The notes: a model not told the origin generated them from the sequence alone. Shown: positions 35,964-45,355, counted from the stretch's first letter. The stretch: 64,000 nucleotides of DNA from an uncultured Chitinophagaceae bacterium (GCA_937900675.1 CALCEA010000113.1:1-64000); one strand, 5' to 3'. Numbers and translations are program-made.

Positions 35964-38225
35964 ATGGACAATATAGAAAACGATATCCATCCAGTCATCA
36001 AAAACTGGGATTTAGATGAAGAACAAGAGAAGAAAGAAATTGTTCGACATTATCGTGCCTTGTTGAAAATGCTGAAGTCCAAATTAAAAAAAGGCGACAA
36101 GGAATTATTAAGAGCAGCTTTTGAAATGGCTGCAGACGCGCATAAAACCATGCGTAGAAAAAGTGGTGAACCATATATACTTCATCCTATTGCAGTAGCC
36201 ATGATTTGCGTGGATGAAATTGGCCTGGGGGTAAGAAGTACTATTTGCGCTTTGTTACATGACACTGTGGAAGATACAGATGTCAGTTTAGATGATATCA
36301 AAAGTGAATTCGGTAATGAGATTGCCAAAATTGTTGATGGCTTAACCAAGATCTCTACTGTAATGACCACTAACAGTAGTCAACAAGCAGAAAATTTCAA
36401 GAAGATTTTATTGACGCTAACAGATGACCCAAGAGTGATTCTGATTAAGCTTGCTGATAGATTGCATAATATGCGTACCATGGATTCTATGAAGCAAGAA
36501 AAACAATTAAAAATTGCTTCAGAAACTATTTGGGTATACGCTCCCCTAGCACATAGAATGGGCTTGTATAATATTAAGACAGAATTAGAAGATCTGTCGA
36601 TGAAATATTTAGAGCCAGATAAGTATAGAGAGATTGCTAAAAAATTAGCAGAAACCAAAAGAGAAAGAACAAAATACATCAATGAATTTATCAGACCATT
36701 AAAAGATAAATTAAGCAATACCCAATACCCCACTGAGATTTATGGTCGTCCAAAAAGTATTCACTCTATTTGGAATAAAATAAAAAAGAAGGGAGTAAGT
36801 TTTGAAGAAGTGTATGACTTGTTTGCCATCAGGGTTATTTTGGATGTACCATTAGAAATAGAGAAAGAAGCATGTTGGAAAGTATACTCACTTATTACAG
36901 ACGAATACCTCCCTTCTCCAGAAAGATTAAGAGATTGGTTGAGTAATCCAAAAAGTAATGGATACGAAGCTTTGCACACCACCGTAATGGGTCCGCAAGG
37001 TAAATGGGTGGAAGTACAAATTAGAACCAAGCGCATGAATGAGATTGCCGAAAAAGGTTTGGCTGCTCATTTTAAATACAAAGAAGGCACTCCATCCGAA
37101 GATCGATTTGATAAATGGTTTATTCAAATACGAGAAGCATTAGGCAATCAACAAGAAGATGGTATAGATTTTTTACAAGATTTTAAAACCTCTTTTTTAG
37201 CAGAAGAGATTTATGTATACACCCCTAAGGGGGAGGTAAAAATGCTACCAACCAACAGCTCTGCTTTGGACTTCGCATTTTACATTCACACTGCAATTGG
37301 ATCTAAATGTATAGGCGCTAAAGTCAATCACAAATTGGTCCCTATTGGACATACTTTGAGAAGTGGTGATCAAATTGAAATCATTACCAGTAATAAGCAA
37401 AAGCCTAGTGAGGATTGGCTAAACTTAGTGGTAACTGCAAAAGCAAAAAATAGTATTAAGGATGCTTTAAGAGAAGAGAAAAAATCTATTGCAGAAGAAG
37501 GAAAATATACATTACAAAGAAAATTAGAAGGATTAGGAGCAGCTTATAATCCATACAATATTGATCAATTAGTCGCTTTTTATAAATTACCAAGTCAATT
37601 AGACTTGCATTATAATATAGCCATCAAAAAGAATGACTTGAAAGACCTTAAACTATTTCAAGTGATTGGTGACAAAATTGAAGCACCTAAGCCTATTCAA
37701 ACAAATACGGAAACAGAGGCAGTTGTATACGACCCTAACCAAAAAACATACAATAAGAAAGATTCTGAATTAATCATTTTTGGAGAATCCAGCGATAAGA
37801 TTCAATACAGCTTAGGTAAATGTTGCAACCCTATTCCAGGCGATGATGTATTTGGTTTTGTAAGCACAGGCAAGGGATTAATTATTCATAGAACGAATTG
37901 CCCTAACGCAACTCAATTATTGGCCAACTATGGCCATAGGGTAGTAAAAACCAAATGGGCTAAAAATAAAGAGATTTCTTTCCTAACAGGCCTTCGTATA
38001 ATTGGCTTGGATGATGTAGGCGTAGTGAATAAAATTACTAACATTATCAGCGGTGAATTAAAGATCAATATTGCCGCTTTAACCATAGAATCTACTGAAG
38101 GTCTGTTCCAAGGCACCATTAAAGTGTATGTACACGACAAGGACGAATTGGAGTTACTTGTGGATAAAATAAAATCTTTAAATGGAATTCAGCGAGTAGA
38201 CAGATTTGACACCGAGAGCGTGTAA
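35964..38225 (+). CDS. rel: Bifunctional (p)ppGpp synthetase/hydrolase
   Basis: Makes and degrades the stringent-response alarmone, 753 aa. The HD hydrolase site is intact (HPIAVAM at 74-80; LLHDTVEDT with His99-Asp100 and Glu103-Asp104). The synthetase domain has GRPKSIHSIWNKI (about 262) and YEALHTTVMG (about 333). TGS (VYTPKGEVKMLP, about 414) and ACT (about 675-753) regulatory domains follow. Both catalytic halves look active, so it is a Rel/SpoT rather than a RelA. It is followed by purA, an enzyme that ppGpp inhibits in other bacteria. Confidence 0.95.
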   Translation: MDNIENDIHPVIKNWDLDEEQEKKEIVRHYRALLKMLKSKLKKGDKELLRAAFEMAADAHKTMRRKSGEPYILHPIAVAMICVDEIGLGVRSTICALLHDTVEDTDVSLDDIKSEFGNEIAKIVDGLTKISTVMTTNSSQQAENFKKILLTLTDDPRVILIKLADRLHNMRTMDSMKQEKQLKIASETIWVYAPLAHRMGLYNIKTELEDLSMKYLEPDKYREIAKKLAETKRERTKYINEFIRPLKDKLSNTQYPTEIYGRPKSIHSIWNKIKKKGVSFEEVYDLFAIRVILDVPLEIEKEACWKVYSLITDEYLPSPERLRDWLSNPKSNGYEALHTTVMGPQGKWVEVQIRTKRMNEIAEKGLAAHFKYKEGTPSEDRFDKWFIQIREALGNQQEDGIDFLQDFKTSFLAEEIYVYTPKGEVKMLPTNSSALDFAFYIHTAIGSKCIGAKVNHKLVPIGHTLRSGDQIEIITSNKQKPSEDWLNLVVTAKAKNSIKDALREEKKSIAEEGKYTLQRKLEGLGAAYNPYNIDQLVAFYKLPSQLDLHYNIAIKKNDLKDLKLFQVIGDKIEAPKPIQTNTETEAVVYDPNQKTYNKKDSELIIFGESSDKIQYSLGKCCNPIPGDDVFGFVSTGKGLIIHRTNCPNATQLLANYGHRVVKTKWAKNKEISFLTGLRIIGLDDVGVVNKITNIISGELKINIAALTIESTEGLFQGTIKVYVHDKDELELLVDKIKSLNGIQRVDRFDTESV

Positions 38226-38233
38226 AAAAAACA

Positions 38234-38241
38234 TATTTTTG
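38234..38241 (+). promoter_or_regulatory. -7 box of purA
   Basis: TATTTTTG, an exact TAnnTTTG match, 18 bases before the purA ATG and just after the rel stop codon. It argues for the inner ATG as the purA start and for separate transcription of purA. Confidence 0.5.
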
Positions 38242-38259
38242 TTGCTCAAATACAAAATC

Positions 38260-39522
38260 ATGGTAGATGTAATTTTAGGCCTTCAATGGGGCGACGAGGG
38301 AAAGGGTAAAATAGTAGATTATTTTGCTCCCAATTATGATGTGATTGCTAGGTTCCAAGGTGGGCCTAATGCAGGTCATACCTTATATGTGAATGGCACT
38401 AAAATGGTTTTACACCAAATACCTTCAGGTATTTTTCATCAAGACAAAATTAATATTATTGGAAACGGTGTCGTATTGGATCCAGTAACATTGAAAAAAG
38501 AATGTGATGCGGTGGCTACGATGGGTGTGGATGTAAAAATGAATTTATTTATATCAGAGCGTACCAATATCATTATCCCTTCACACAGAGCATTAGATAA
38601 GGCATCTGAATTGTCAAAGGGCGAAGCAAAAATTGGTTCTACATTAAAAGGCATTGGCCCTGCTTATATGGATAAGACGGGCAGAAACGCTTTGAGAGTG
38701 GGCGATTTATTGGATAAGAAATTCATTAGCAAATACATTGCTTTAAGAATGAAGCATCAAAAAATTTTAGATAGCTACAATTTCAATGAAGATATTTCTG
38801 AAATGGAATCTGAGTTTTTTGAAGCTATTGAATTCTTAAAGACTTTAAATATCATTAACTGCGAATATTTTATCAATGAGCAAATCTCAAAAGGTAAAAA
38901 AGTATTAGCAGAAGGCGCTCAGGGTTCTATGTTAGATATTGATTTTGGAACCTTCCCATTTGTAACTTCATCCAATACTATTTCTGCAGGCGTTTGTACA
39001 GGATTAGGTATTTCTCCAAAACAAATCGGAGAAGTATTTGGTATTACTAAAGCTTATTGTACAAGAGTGGGCAGCGGACCTTTCCCTACCGAACTATTTG
39101 ACGAGAAAGGGGAAGAGTTAAGAAAAATAGGATCTGAGTTTGGCGCTACCACAGGCAGACCTCGTCGTTGTGGTTGGATTGATTTAGTGGCATTAAAATA
39201 CACCTGTATGATCAATGGTGTGACACAAATTATCATGACCAAGGCAGATATCTTGGATTCATTCCAAGAATTGGAATTAGGCGTTGCTTATGAAATGGAA
39301 GGAAAACAAATAGATTTTGTTCCATTCCAATTGGTGGGAACACCGGTAAAACCTATTTGGAAAAAAATGACTGGATGGAACACCGACTCTAGCAAAATGA
39401 AGCATGCGAACGAAGTTCCTGCTACTATGAAAACATATATTGAATTTATTAATAGCTACTTGGGAGTTGATGTAAAATATGTTTCTAATGGACCAGGTAG
39501 AGACCAAATTATACACTTATAA
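38260..39522 (+). CDS. purA: Adenylosuccinate synthase
   Basis: GTP-dependent condensation of IMP with aspartate, the first committed step to AMP. About 420 aa. The N-terminal GLQWGDEGKGK (6-16) is the P-loop-like GTP site, GPNAGHTLYVNG (about 38-49) binds IMP and Mg, and TTGRPRRCGW is the conserved signature near 295. The frame is open from 38206, inside the 3' end of rel, but the ATG at 38260 gives the normal family start and lies behind a promoter box. Confidence 0.97.
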   Translation: MVDVILGLQWGDEGKGKIVDYFAPNYDVIARFQGGPNAGHTLYVNGTKMVLHQIPSGIFHQDKINIIGNGVVLDPVTLKKECDAVATMGVDVKMNLFISERTNIIIPSHRALDKASELSKGEAKIGSTLKGIGPAYMDKTGRNALRVGDLLDKKFISKYIALRMKHQKILDSYNFNEDISEMESEFFEAIEFLKTLNIINCEYFINEQISKGKKVLAEGAQGSMLDIDFGTFPFVTSSNTISAGVCTGLGISPKQIGEVFGITKAYCTRVGSGPFPTELFDEKGEELRKIGSEFGATTGRPRRCGWIDLVALKYTCMINGVTQIIMTKADILDSFQELELGVAYEMEGKQIDFVPFQLVGTPVKPIWKKMTGWNTDSSKMKHANEVPATMKTYIEFINSYLGVDVKYVSNGPGRDQIIHL

Positions 39523-39528
39523 TTTGAT

Positions 39529-39550
39529 AAAAAAAAGAGTCCTTTTTTTT
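39529..39550 (+). terminator. Possible A/T-rich terminator after purA
   Basis: AAAAAAAAG (39529-39537) can pair with CTTTTTTTT (39542-39550) across a 4-base loop, starting 7 bases after the purA stop. The U run is strong but the stem has a single G-C pair, so it is weak as an intrinsic terminator. Confidence 0.4.
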
Positions 39551-39584
39551 GGTAAATAAAGAAATGATTTGAAATTTTACGGTG

Positions 39585-39592
39585 TAATTTTG
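39585..39592 (+). promoter_or_regulatory. -7 box of the acidic protein gene
   Basis: TAATTTTG matches TAnnTTTG and ends 8 bases before the ATG of the acidic protein. This gives the gene its own promoter and a very short leader. Confidence 0.45.
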
Positions 39593-39600
39593 TAATACCT

Positions 39601-39945
39601 ATGGCAGTGAAAACAGAAAAAGCAAAAAAGTCCGCAACCAAAAAATCAACATTTGATGCAGCGGAAAAAGTGAGTAAATCAGCTTCTAAGAAAAAAGTAG
39701 TGGATGATGATGACGACTTGGATGAAGAAGAGGAAGTAGATGATGATTGGGGAAAAGCAGACGAAGACGATGATAGCTGGGATCCAGATTTTGACGAATT
39801 TGATATTCCAAAAAGTAAGACTCCAAAGAAAGCCGGTAAAGGCAAGAAAGGCAAGGACGAAGATGATGATCTTGGATTAGATGATGATCTTAATTTAGAT
39901 GATGACTTGAGTCTTGACGATGATGATTTCGACGACGACTTCTAG
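39601..39945 (+). CDS. Highly acidic low-complexity protein, unknown function
   Basis: 114 aa, no recognised domain. Alternating charge blocks: basic Lys/Ala/Ser segment (1-34), acidic block (35-60), a conserved-looking aromatic patch WDPDFDEFDIPKSK (about 60-73), basic GKGKKGK stretch (74-85), then an Asp/Leu tail with a roughly six- to seven-residue LDDDL repeat. No signal or membrane segment. The layout recalls acidic tails such as that of RNA polymerase delta or nucleic-acid mimics, but this is only analogy. It has its own promoter box, and its stop interlocks (CTAG) with the convergent transglycosylase. Confidence 0.75.
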   Translation: MAVKTEKAKKSATKKSTFDAAEKVSKSASKKKVVDDDDDLDEEEEVDDDWGKADEDDDSWDPDFDEFDIPKSKTPKKAGKGKKGKDEDDDLGLDDDLNLDDDLSLDDDDFDDDF

Positions 39946-40907
39946 TTCTCAATAGAATACAAAGCATTTAAAGAGGCCTGTAAAATATCATTTTTACGGG
40001 CCTCAAATTTTTCTGACATACCCTTAGGCAATTTGAGTTCATAAGGCTTGCCTGTAGCTAACCACTTTTCTATCCCTAGATTATGCTCCTGTAAAAATTT
40101 CAAATCTATAGAAAGTATTTTAGCGATCACCGCTAATTGATATCTACCACTTATCATCAGGGTATCCAAAGCTTCATTTGTAGCTAATGCATTTGTTTTC
40201 TTTGGTTTTATCAAAGATGGCTTTAGATCAAAGTTTTCAAATTGTTCTGTTTCAAAAACATATTGTGTTGCAATAAATTTTTTAACATGATTACGCGTTT
40301 CTAAAGGCAACTCATATTGTATTGCCCAGAAATCTTTGGTTCCCTTTTTTTTGATAGCCTGCCTTACCCTACCTGCACCACCATTATAAGCGGCCACTAC
40401 CAATAACCAATCTCCAAACTCAGCAAAAGATTCTCTTAAAATAGTAGCTGCTGCTTGAGTACTTTTTTCATAATCCATTCTCTCGTCTACTGGAGATAAT
40501 TTTAAGCCCAATCGCTTGGCTTCCTCTGGCATAATTTGCCAAGGACCAGCAGCTCCTGCCCAAGAAACTACTCCTGCATTTAAATTACTTTCAATAACAC
40601 TTAAATACTTTAATGTGGTTGGGACACCATTCGCAATTAATATATGATCATATAAATTAAAATACGGTTTAGCCCAGGTTTTCATTTTTTGCAAACTTGG
40701 AGCTTGCTTCTCCATATAAGATTGAATAAAACTAACCGCCTTTGGATTTAATTGATACTGCATTTGATTGGATTGAGTATCAGCTTTCACTACTGTAAAT
40801 AAACTAGTAAAGCCCACTCTATCCGTTGCAGCTTCTTGCGCATTACCATTTTGGATAATGAGCATAAGCATTAAACCACTAAAAAAACAAACTCTTATTG
40901 AATTCAT
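39942..40907 (-). CDS. Lytic transglycosylase (SLT domain, MltD-like)
   Basis: 321 aa secreted enzyme with a signal peptide (1-23, NGNAQ). It cleaves peptidoglycan between MurNAc and GlcNAc with anhydro product. The SLT core spans about 95-215: catalytic Glu in VIESNLNAG, then GAAGPWQIMP and NGGAGRVRQAI. The C-terminal region has LSIDLKFLQEHN, reminiscent of the linker to LysM modules, but no complete LysM is seen. Its ATG overlaps the gatA stop codon by 4 bases, so translation is coupled. Confidence 0.88.
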   Translation of the reverse strand: MNSIRVCFFSGLMLMLIIQNGNAQEAATDRVGFTSLFTVVKADTQSNQMQYQLNPKAVSFIQSYMEKQAPSLQKMKTWAKPYFNLYDHILIANGVPTTLKYLSVIESNLNAGVVSWAGAAGPWQIMPEEAKRLGLKLSPVDERMDYEKSTQAAATILRESFAEFGDWLLVVAAYNGGAGRVRQAIKKKGTKDFWAIQYELPLETRNHVKKFIATQYVFETEQFENFDLKPSLIKPKKTNALATNEALDTLMISGRYQLAVIAKILSIDLKFLQEHNLGIEKWLATGKPYELKLPKGMSEKFEARKNDILQASLNALYSIEN

Positions 40908-42337
40908 GATGCACTCATCATTTTCTTTGAAAATTGCAATAATGCAGTTTCATTAAAAGATTGACTCATTACCTGCAAACCAAATGGCATTCCGTTACTA
41001 TGTTTAAATAAAGGAATTGAAATGGCAGGAATACCTACCAAATTCGCATACACTGTATAGATATCTGCCAAGAACATTTCAGTTGCAGAATGTTGATGTT
41101 TACCTATTTCAAATGCAGTAGATGGAACTGTAGGAGAAACTAAAATATCATATTGACTAAATAAACTATTGGTAAGATCCACTAGTTTTTGTCTTACTTG
41201 TTGTGCCTTAGTAAAATAAGCATCAAAATAACCCGCACTCAAAACAAAACTGCCTAATAAAATTCTTCTTTGCACTTCTTCTCCAAATCCTTCTGTTCTG
41301 CTCAACTTATATAGTTCTGTTAAATCATCTAATGGCTTAGAAGTTCTATGTCCAAAACGAATTCCATCAAATCTGGATAAATTACTACTTGCTTCAGCAG
41401 TCGTTAATACATAATATGTAGGAACTAAATAAGAAAGCAAAGAAAAATCAACTGCTTCCACCAAATATCCTTTTTCCCTTAAGCCGTTTAAATAAGCTTC
41501 TGTTTGTTGTTTAATCTCTGGATCCAATCCTGGATGGGTGAGCGTCTCTTTGAAATAAGCTACTTTTTTAGGTACCGTTTCTGCCTGAATTGTTTTTGAA
41601 AAACTAGGTACCGGTTTATCCGAAACAGTACTATCAAAATTATCAGCACCCGCAATAGCTTCTAGTACTAAAGCAGCATCATCAATATTATTGGTAAAAA
41701 TACCTATCTGATCAAAAGAAGAAGCATAAGCAATTAATCCATATCTAGAAATCATGCCATAGCTTGGCTTTAAACCCACAACGCCACAAAAATCTGCCGG
41801 CTGTCTAACAGATCCACCCGTATCAGAACCCAAACTCACCATGCATAAACCAGCTTGCACTGCAACGGCCGATCCACCAGAAGAACCTCCAGGAACCAAC
41901 GAAGTATTCATTGCATTTTTTACAGGACCGTATGCTGAATTTTCATTGCTACTTCCCATGGCAAATTCATCACAGTTTTGACGACCAATAATAATCGCAC
42001 CTTCTGCTAATAATTTTTCGATAGCAGTTGCTGAATATACTGCAGTATAATTTTCTAAGATTTTAGAAGCGGCACTTACTTTATGATCTTTATAGCAAAG
42101 CACATCTTTGATGCCAACCACCACACCATGAAGTTTACCAATCAACTGTTTTTTTTCAGAAACTTGATCTAATTCTTTGGCGCGCGCTAAAGCATCCTCC
42201 GCAAATACTTCTAAGAATGCATTAAGGTTTTGATGCTTGCTAATTTGATCTAGATAATGTTGAACTGCTTGAGCACAGGTTTGTTCACCAGCTAAAAGTG
42301 AAGCCTGGTATTGATCGATGTTATTGAAAAGAAACAA
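40904..42337 (-). CDS. gatA: Glutamyl-tRNA(Gln) amidotransferase subunit A
   Basis: Amidase subunit of GatCAB, which turns Glu-tRNA(Gln) into Gln-tRNA(Gln); it releases ammonia from glutamine. 477 aa. The Ser-cisSer-Lys triad is in GIKDVL (Lys77), GGSSGGSAVAV and GSDTGGSVRQPA. gatB and gatC are not in this window. It is 11 bases after tatA and overlaps the transglycosylase gene by 4 bases. Confidence 0.95.
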   Translation of the reverse strand: MFLFNNIDQYQASLLAGEQTCAQAVQHYLDQISKHQNLNAFLEVFAEDALARAKELDQVSEKKQLIGKLHGVVVGIKDVLCYKDHKVSAASKILENYTAVYSATAIEKLLAEGAIIIGRQNCDEFAMGSSNENSAYGPVKNAMNTSLVPGGSSGGSAVAVQAGLCMVSLGSDTGGSVRQPADFCGVVGLKPSYGMISRYGLIAYASSFDQIGIFTNNIDDAALVLEAIAGADNFDSTVSDKPVPSFSKTIQAETVPKKVAYFKETLTHPGLDPEIKQQTEAYLNGLREKGYLVEAVDFSLLSYLVPTYYVLTTAEASSNLSRFDGIRFGHRTSKPLDDLTELYKLSRTEGFGEEVQRRILLGSFVLSAGYFDAYFTKAQQVRQKLVDLTNSLFSQYDILVSPTVPSTAFEIGKHQHSATEMFLADIYTVYANLVGIPAISIPLFKHSNGMPFGLQVMSQSFNETALLQFSKKMMSAS

Positions 42338-42348
42338 AGCCTAAATGT

Positions 42349-42537
42349 TTAAGCAGACTTCTCGTCTTTTTCTTTAATGCCGTCTTCGATTTCTTTTTTC
42401 ACGTTATTTTTAGCATCGTTGAATTCACGAATACCCTTTCCTAATCCTTTCATAAATTCAGGTATTTTTCTTCCACCGAACATTACTAAAATAACAACAC
42501 CAATAATTAATAATTCTTGAAATCCTAAGTTGCCCAT
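42349..42537 (-). CDS. tatA: Sec-independent translocase TatA/E
   Basis: 62 aa pore-forming subunit of the twin-arginine translocase that exports folded proteins. A short N-terminal hydrophobic helix (about 5-20), the FGGRKIPEFMKGLGKGIREF hinge and amphipathic helix (about 20-39), and a charged tail. tatC is not nearby. First gene of the tatA-gatA-transglycosylase run; a near-consensus TACCTTTA box (42557-42564) lies upstream. Confidence 0.93.
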   Translation of the reverse strand: MGNLGFQELLIIGVVILVMFGGRKIPEFMKGLGKGIREFNDAKNNVKKEIEDGIKEKDEKSA

Positions 42538-42584
42538 GATATTAAATTTAGAATATTAAAGGTACGGTAAATCGGTAATTAAAA

Positions 42585-42615
42585 GACAAAAAAAAGCAGC
42601 CCATAGGACTGCTTT
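42585..42615 (-). terminator. Intrinsic terminator after rplS
   Basis: Minus-strand hairpin: AAAGCAG arms at 42609-42615 and 42593-42599 (one mismatch, then a further CC/GG pairing), followed on the minus strand by TTTTTTTTGTC. It lies 22 bases after the rplS stop, so L19 is expressed as a single-gene transcript. Confidence 0.75.
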
Positions 42616-42636
42616 ATATGATAAGTAGCTAGACTA

Positions 42637-42987
42637 CTAGAATCTTTTTTCCTTAATACGAGCACTCTTACCACTTCTATCTCTTAAGTAGTACAATTTA
42701 GCACGGCGTACTTTACCAGACTTGTTCAACACAATTGAATCAATATTTGGAGACAAGAATGGGAACAAACGCTCCACACCCACACCGTCAGAGATTTTAC
42801 GAACAGTGAAAGAAGCTGTAGCGCCATTTCCTTGAGACTTGATTACATCTCCACGGAATGACTGGATACGCTCTTTACCACCCTCTACAATCTTGTAGTT
42901 TACGGTAATATTATCACCAGCTTTAAATGCTGGATACTCTTTTTTTGCTGTTAATTGCTCGTGTACAAACTTTACTGCTGCGCTCAT
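42637..42987 (-). CDS. rplS: 50S ribosomal protein L19
   Basis: Large-subunit protein at the 30S-50S interface, 116 aa. Core motifs [13 protein letters not shown] and [11 protein letters not shown], then [13 protein letters not shown] [11 protein letters not shown] and the basic C-terminus [17 protein letters not shown] are family hallmarks. Single-gene unit with the clearest promoter in the window and a terminator. In many bacteria rplS follows trmD and rimM; not here. Confidence 0.98.
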   Translation of the reverse strand: MSAAVKFVHEQLTAKKEYPAFKAGDNITVNYKIVEGGKERIQSFRGDVIKSQGNGATASFTVRKISDGVGVERLFPFLSPNIDSIVLNKSGKVRRAKLYYLRDRSGKSARIKEKRF

Positions 42988-43009
42988 AATTCATGTTTTT
43001 TGCGGACGG

Positions 43010-43041
43010 CAAAGGTAGGGTTACCCTTGCTATTATCCAAA
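43010..43041 (-). promoter_or_regulatory. Complete -33/-7 promoter of rplS
   Basis: On the minus strand TTTG (43038-43041) is followed after exactly 20 bases by TACCTTTG (43010-43017), matching the Bacteroidota pair TTTG / TAnnTTTG with proper spacing. The -7 box ends 22 bases before the rplS ATG. Confidence 0.7.
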
Positions 43042-43089
43042 TTATTTGATCCAAATATTAAATTCAGGGCCTTTGGAGGCTATTTTCGA

Positions 43090-44655
43090 CTATCTAGCGA
43101 TGTTTACAGCGCGTTTTTCGCGGATTACAGTCACTTTAATCTGTCCAGGATAGGTCATTTCGGTCTGAATTTTCTGAGCAATTTCGAAGCTTAACTGGTC
43201 AGAAGACTGATCTGTTACCTTTTCTGCCTCTACAATTACCCTCAATTCTCTACCAGCTTGAATCGCATAGGCTTTTTCTACGCCTTGGTAATTCATTGCC
43301 AAATTCTCTAAATCCTTGATTCTCTGAATATATTGTTGCATAATCTCCCTTCTAGCCCCTGGTCTTGCACCACTGATAGCGTCACAAGCCTGGATAATAG
43401 GAGAAATGACATATTGCATTTCCATTTCATCGTGGTGAGCCCCAATAGCATTTACTACCGCTGGATTCTCCCCATATTTTTCTGCCAATTTAGCGCCTAA
43501 TAATGCGTGGCTTAATTCTGTTTCCTCGTCTGGCACTTTACCAATATCGTGTAATAAACCTGCTCTTTTAGCCAATTTAGGATTCAAGCCTAATTCTGCC
43601 GCCATGATACCACATAAATTAGCAGTTTCTCTAGAGTGCATTAATAAGTTTTGGCCATAAGAAGATCTGAATCTCATTTTACCAATAATTCTAATCAACT
43701 CTTTATGTAAACCATGAATACCTAATTCAATAACTGTTCTCTCTCCTATCTCTGCAATTTGCTCTTCTAATTGTCTTCTTGTTTTCTCTACCACTTCTTC
43801 AATTCTTGCAGGGTGAATACGACCGTCTGCCACCAATCTTTGCAAACTCAATCTTGCGATCTCACGACGCAATGGATCAAATGAAGATAATAAAATCGCT
43901 TCTGGAGTATCATCCACAATTAAGTCAACACCAGTAGCTGCTTCAATCGCACGAATATTTCTACCCTCTCTACCAATGATCTGACCCTTCATCTCATCAG
44001 ACTCTAAATTGAATACAGTTACTGTATTTTCAATCGCCACTTCTGCAGCGGTTCTTTGAATAGATTGAATAATAATCTTACGAGCTTCTTTATTCGCTTT
44101 TTGTTTAGCTTCTTCAATAATATCCTGTTGTAAAGCAAGGGCTTGACTTTGCGCCTCGTTCTTTAAACTCTCAATTAATTGTTGCTTAGCATCTTCCGCA
44201 CTAAGATTGGCGATTTTTTCTAATCTGCGAATATGTTCTTCTTGGTGTTTCTCTAATTCTGTTCTCTTCAAATTAACGATATCAATCTCACGATTTAATT
44301 TTTCTTTGATGACATCGTTTTCTTTAATTTGCTTGTCTAAGGCAACCGTTTTTTGATTGATATTTAGTTCGTTTTGCTTGATGCGATTCTCCGCTTCACC
44401 AATTTTTTTATTTCGCTCTAAAATCTCTCTTTCATGATCGGCCTTTAATTGCACAAAACGCTCTTTAGCTTCTAATTGCTTTTCTTTTTTAATGGTTTCA
44501 GCTCTTAGTTCAGCTTCTTTTAAAATATTGGCTGCTTGTGCCTCTGCTTCTTCTACCTGCTTCTTAGTATTTCTGGCAAAAACCAACTTGCCTAGAACGA
44601 GACCCCCTACTAAAGAGGATGCTCCTATGATGATAAATAATATGGTTTGGTCCAT
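43090..44655 (-). CDS. rny: Ribonuclease Y
   Basis: Membrane-anchored endoribonuclease that starts mRNA decay, 521 aa. N-terminal membrane helix (about 5-26), a long coiled coil (about 28-200), a KH domain ([16 protein letters not shown], about 222-237), and a metal-binding HD domain ([12 protein letters not shown], about 368). Last gene of the pheT-coiled-coil-zapA-rny run, with a 98-base gap before it, enough for its own promoter though no exact box is visible. Confidence 0.96.
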   Translation of the reverse strand: MDQTILFIIIGASSLVGGLVLGKLVFARNTKKQVEEAEAQAANILKEAELRAETIKKEKQLEAKERFVQLKADHEREILERNKKIGEAENRIKQNELNINQKTVALDKQIKENDVIKEKLNREIDIVNLKRTELEKHQEEHIRRLEKIANLSAEDAKQQLIESLKNEAQSQALALQQDIIEEAKQKANKEARKIIIQSIQRTAAEVAIENTVTVFNLESDEMKGQIIGREGRNIRAIEAATGVDLIVDDTPEAILLSSFDPLRREIARLSLQRLVADGRIHPARIEEVVEKTRRQLEEQIAEIGERTVIELGIHGLHKELIRIIGKMRFRSSYGQNLLMHSRETANLCGIMAAELGLNPKLAKRAGLLHDIGKVPDEETELSHALLGAKLAEKYGENPAVVNAIGAHHDEMEMQYVISPIIQACDAISGARPGARREIMQQYIQRIKDLENLAMNYQGVEKAYAIQAGRELRVIVEAEKVTDQSSDQLSFEIAQKIQTEMTYPGQIKVTVIREKRAVNIAR

Positions 44656-44753
44656 TGTTAAAGTCTTGATTTTTTAAAAAATACACACTGCCCCTTTTCG
44701 TGACGGGAACGAAGATAATCAATTAATAATCAAATTGGTAATGAAGGAAGGGA

Positions 44754-45056
44754 TTAAGTGCCGGAAATGGCTCTTTCGATGCTATTTTTTAACGTTTCTA
44801 TCTGATTTTGAACGTTTTCTAGCTCATATAAATTCTGTCCAGACTGCTGTTGTTCGGTGGCAAACCATAAAAGGACCATGGAAATATAGTCTTGCATGTC
44901 TTTTCCAGCATAAGCGCCCTTAAATTCGATCATTTTTTGGTTAATGATGGCAGCCGTCTTTCTCACAGCTTCTTCGTCCTTAGGGGTAACCTTAACCCTG
45001 TATGTTCTATCTGCAATGGTAATATTTACCGGTATCATTTCTTCTTGACTAGACAT
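44754..45056 (-). CDS. zapA: Cell division protein ZapA
   Basis: 100 aa FtsZ-ring bundling protein. N-terminal beta-strand/helix head (ITIADRTYRVKVTPKDEEAV, 9-28) followed by a helix for tetramer formation and a C-terminal coiled coil (about 70-100). It lies 11 bases after a small coiled-coil gene, with pheT upstream. Confidence 0.88.
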   Translation of the reverse strand: MSSQEEMIPVNITIADRTYRVKVTPKDEEAVRKTAAIINQKMIEFKGAYAGKDMQDYISMVLLWFATEQQQSGQNLYELENVQNQIETLKNSIERAISGT

Positions 45057-45067
45057 GGTATGGGGAA

Positions 45068-45355
45068 TTAAGGATTTAGATTTTGAATCGAATGATCAAT
45101 TTCTTTAATGTATTGATCTATCTGCTTCATTAATTTTGCTTTATCAGCTGGATCCATATTAGATTGTCGCATGCTAGCAGCCGCCAATTTGGTTTCTGCA
45201 TCTTTCAATTGATTGCCCAAGATTTGCTGTTGCTCCTCTGCAATCCCCAATTTGGATTTCAATTGCTGATTTTCTTTTTCAAGTGCTGCATAGTTTTTTA
45301 ATAAAACCTGAAGTTTTTCTTGAAGCCCTTGTAAAGATGATTGCAAATTAACCAT
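45068..45355 (-). CDS. Small coiled-coil protein, possible ZapB-like partner
   Basis: 95 aa, almost entirely alpha-helical. Heptad-type hydrophobic spacing runs from about residue 3 to 60 (LQGLQEKLQVLLKNYAAL onward), then a short linker and a second helix (about 70-92). No membrane segment or signal. It lies between pheT (15 bases upstream) and zapA (11 bases downstream). Size and shape resemble ZapB, the coiled-coil partner of ZapA in enterobacteria, but I see no sequence identity that proves it. Confidence 0.75.
   Translation of the reverse strand: MVNLQSSLQGLQEKLQVLLKNYAALEKENQQLKSKLGIAEEQQQILGNQLKDAETKLAAASMRQSNMDPADKAKLMKQIDQYIKEIDHSIQNLNP

Noticed and set aside
38206..38259. N-terminal extension of purA
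   Set aside because: It overlaps the 3' end of rel and a promoter box; the family start is at 38260.
40345..40352. A8 run in the lytic transglycosylase gene (and similar A8 runs in gatA, rsmE, uvrC and gldM) as slippage sites
   Set aside because: Shorter than in dnaX, not flanked by an inverted repeat, and not placed at a domain border where truncation would give a known product.
43031..43040. DnaA-box-like TTATCCAAA near rplS
   Set aside because: Single imperfect match without a cluster; it overlaps the rplS -33 box.
44656..44753. 6S RNA gene next to zapA, as in some other bacteria
   Set aside because: The gap is only 98 bases and shows no long bulged hairpin; 6S RNA is about twice that length.
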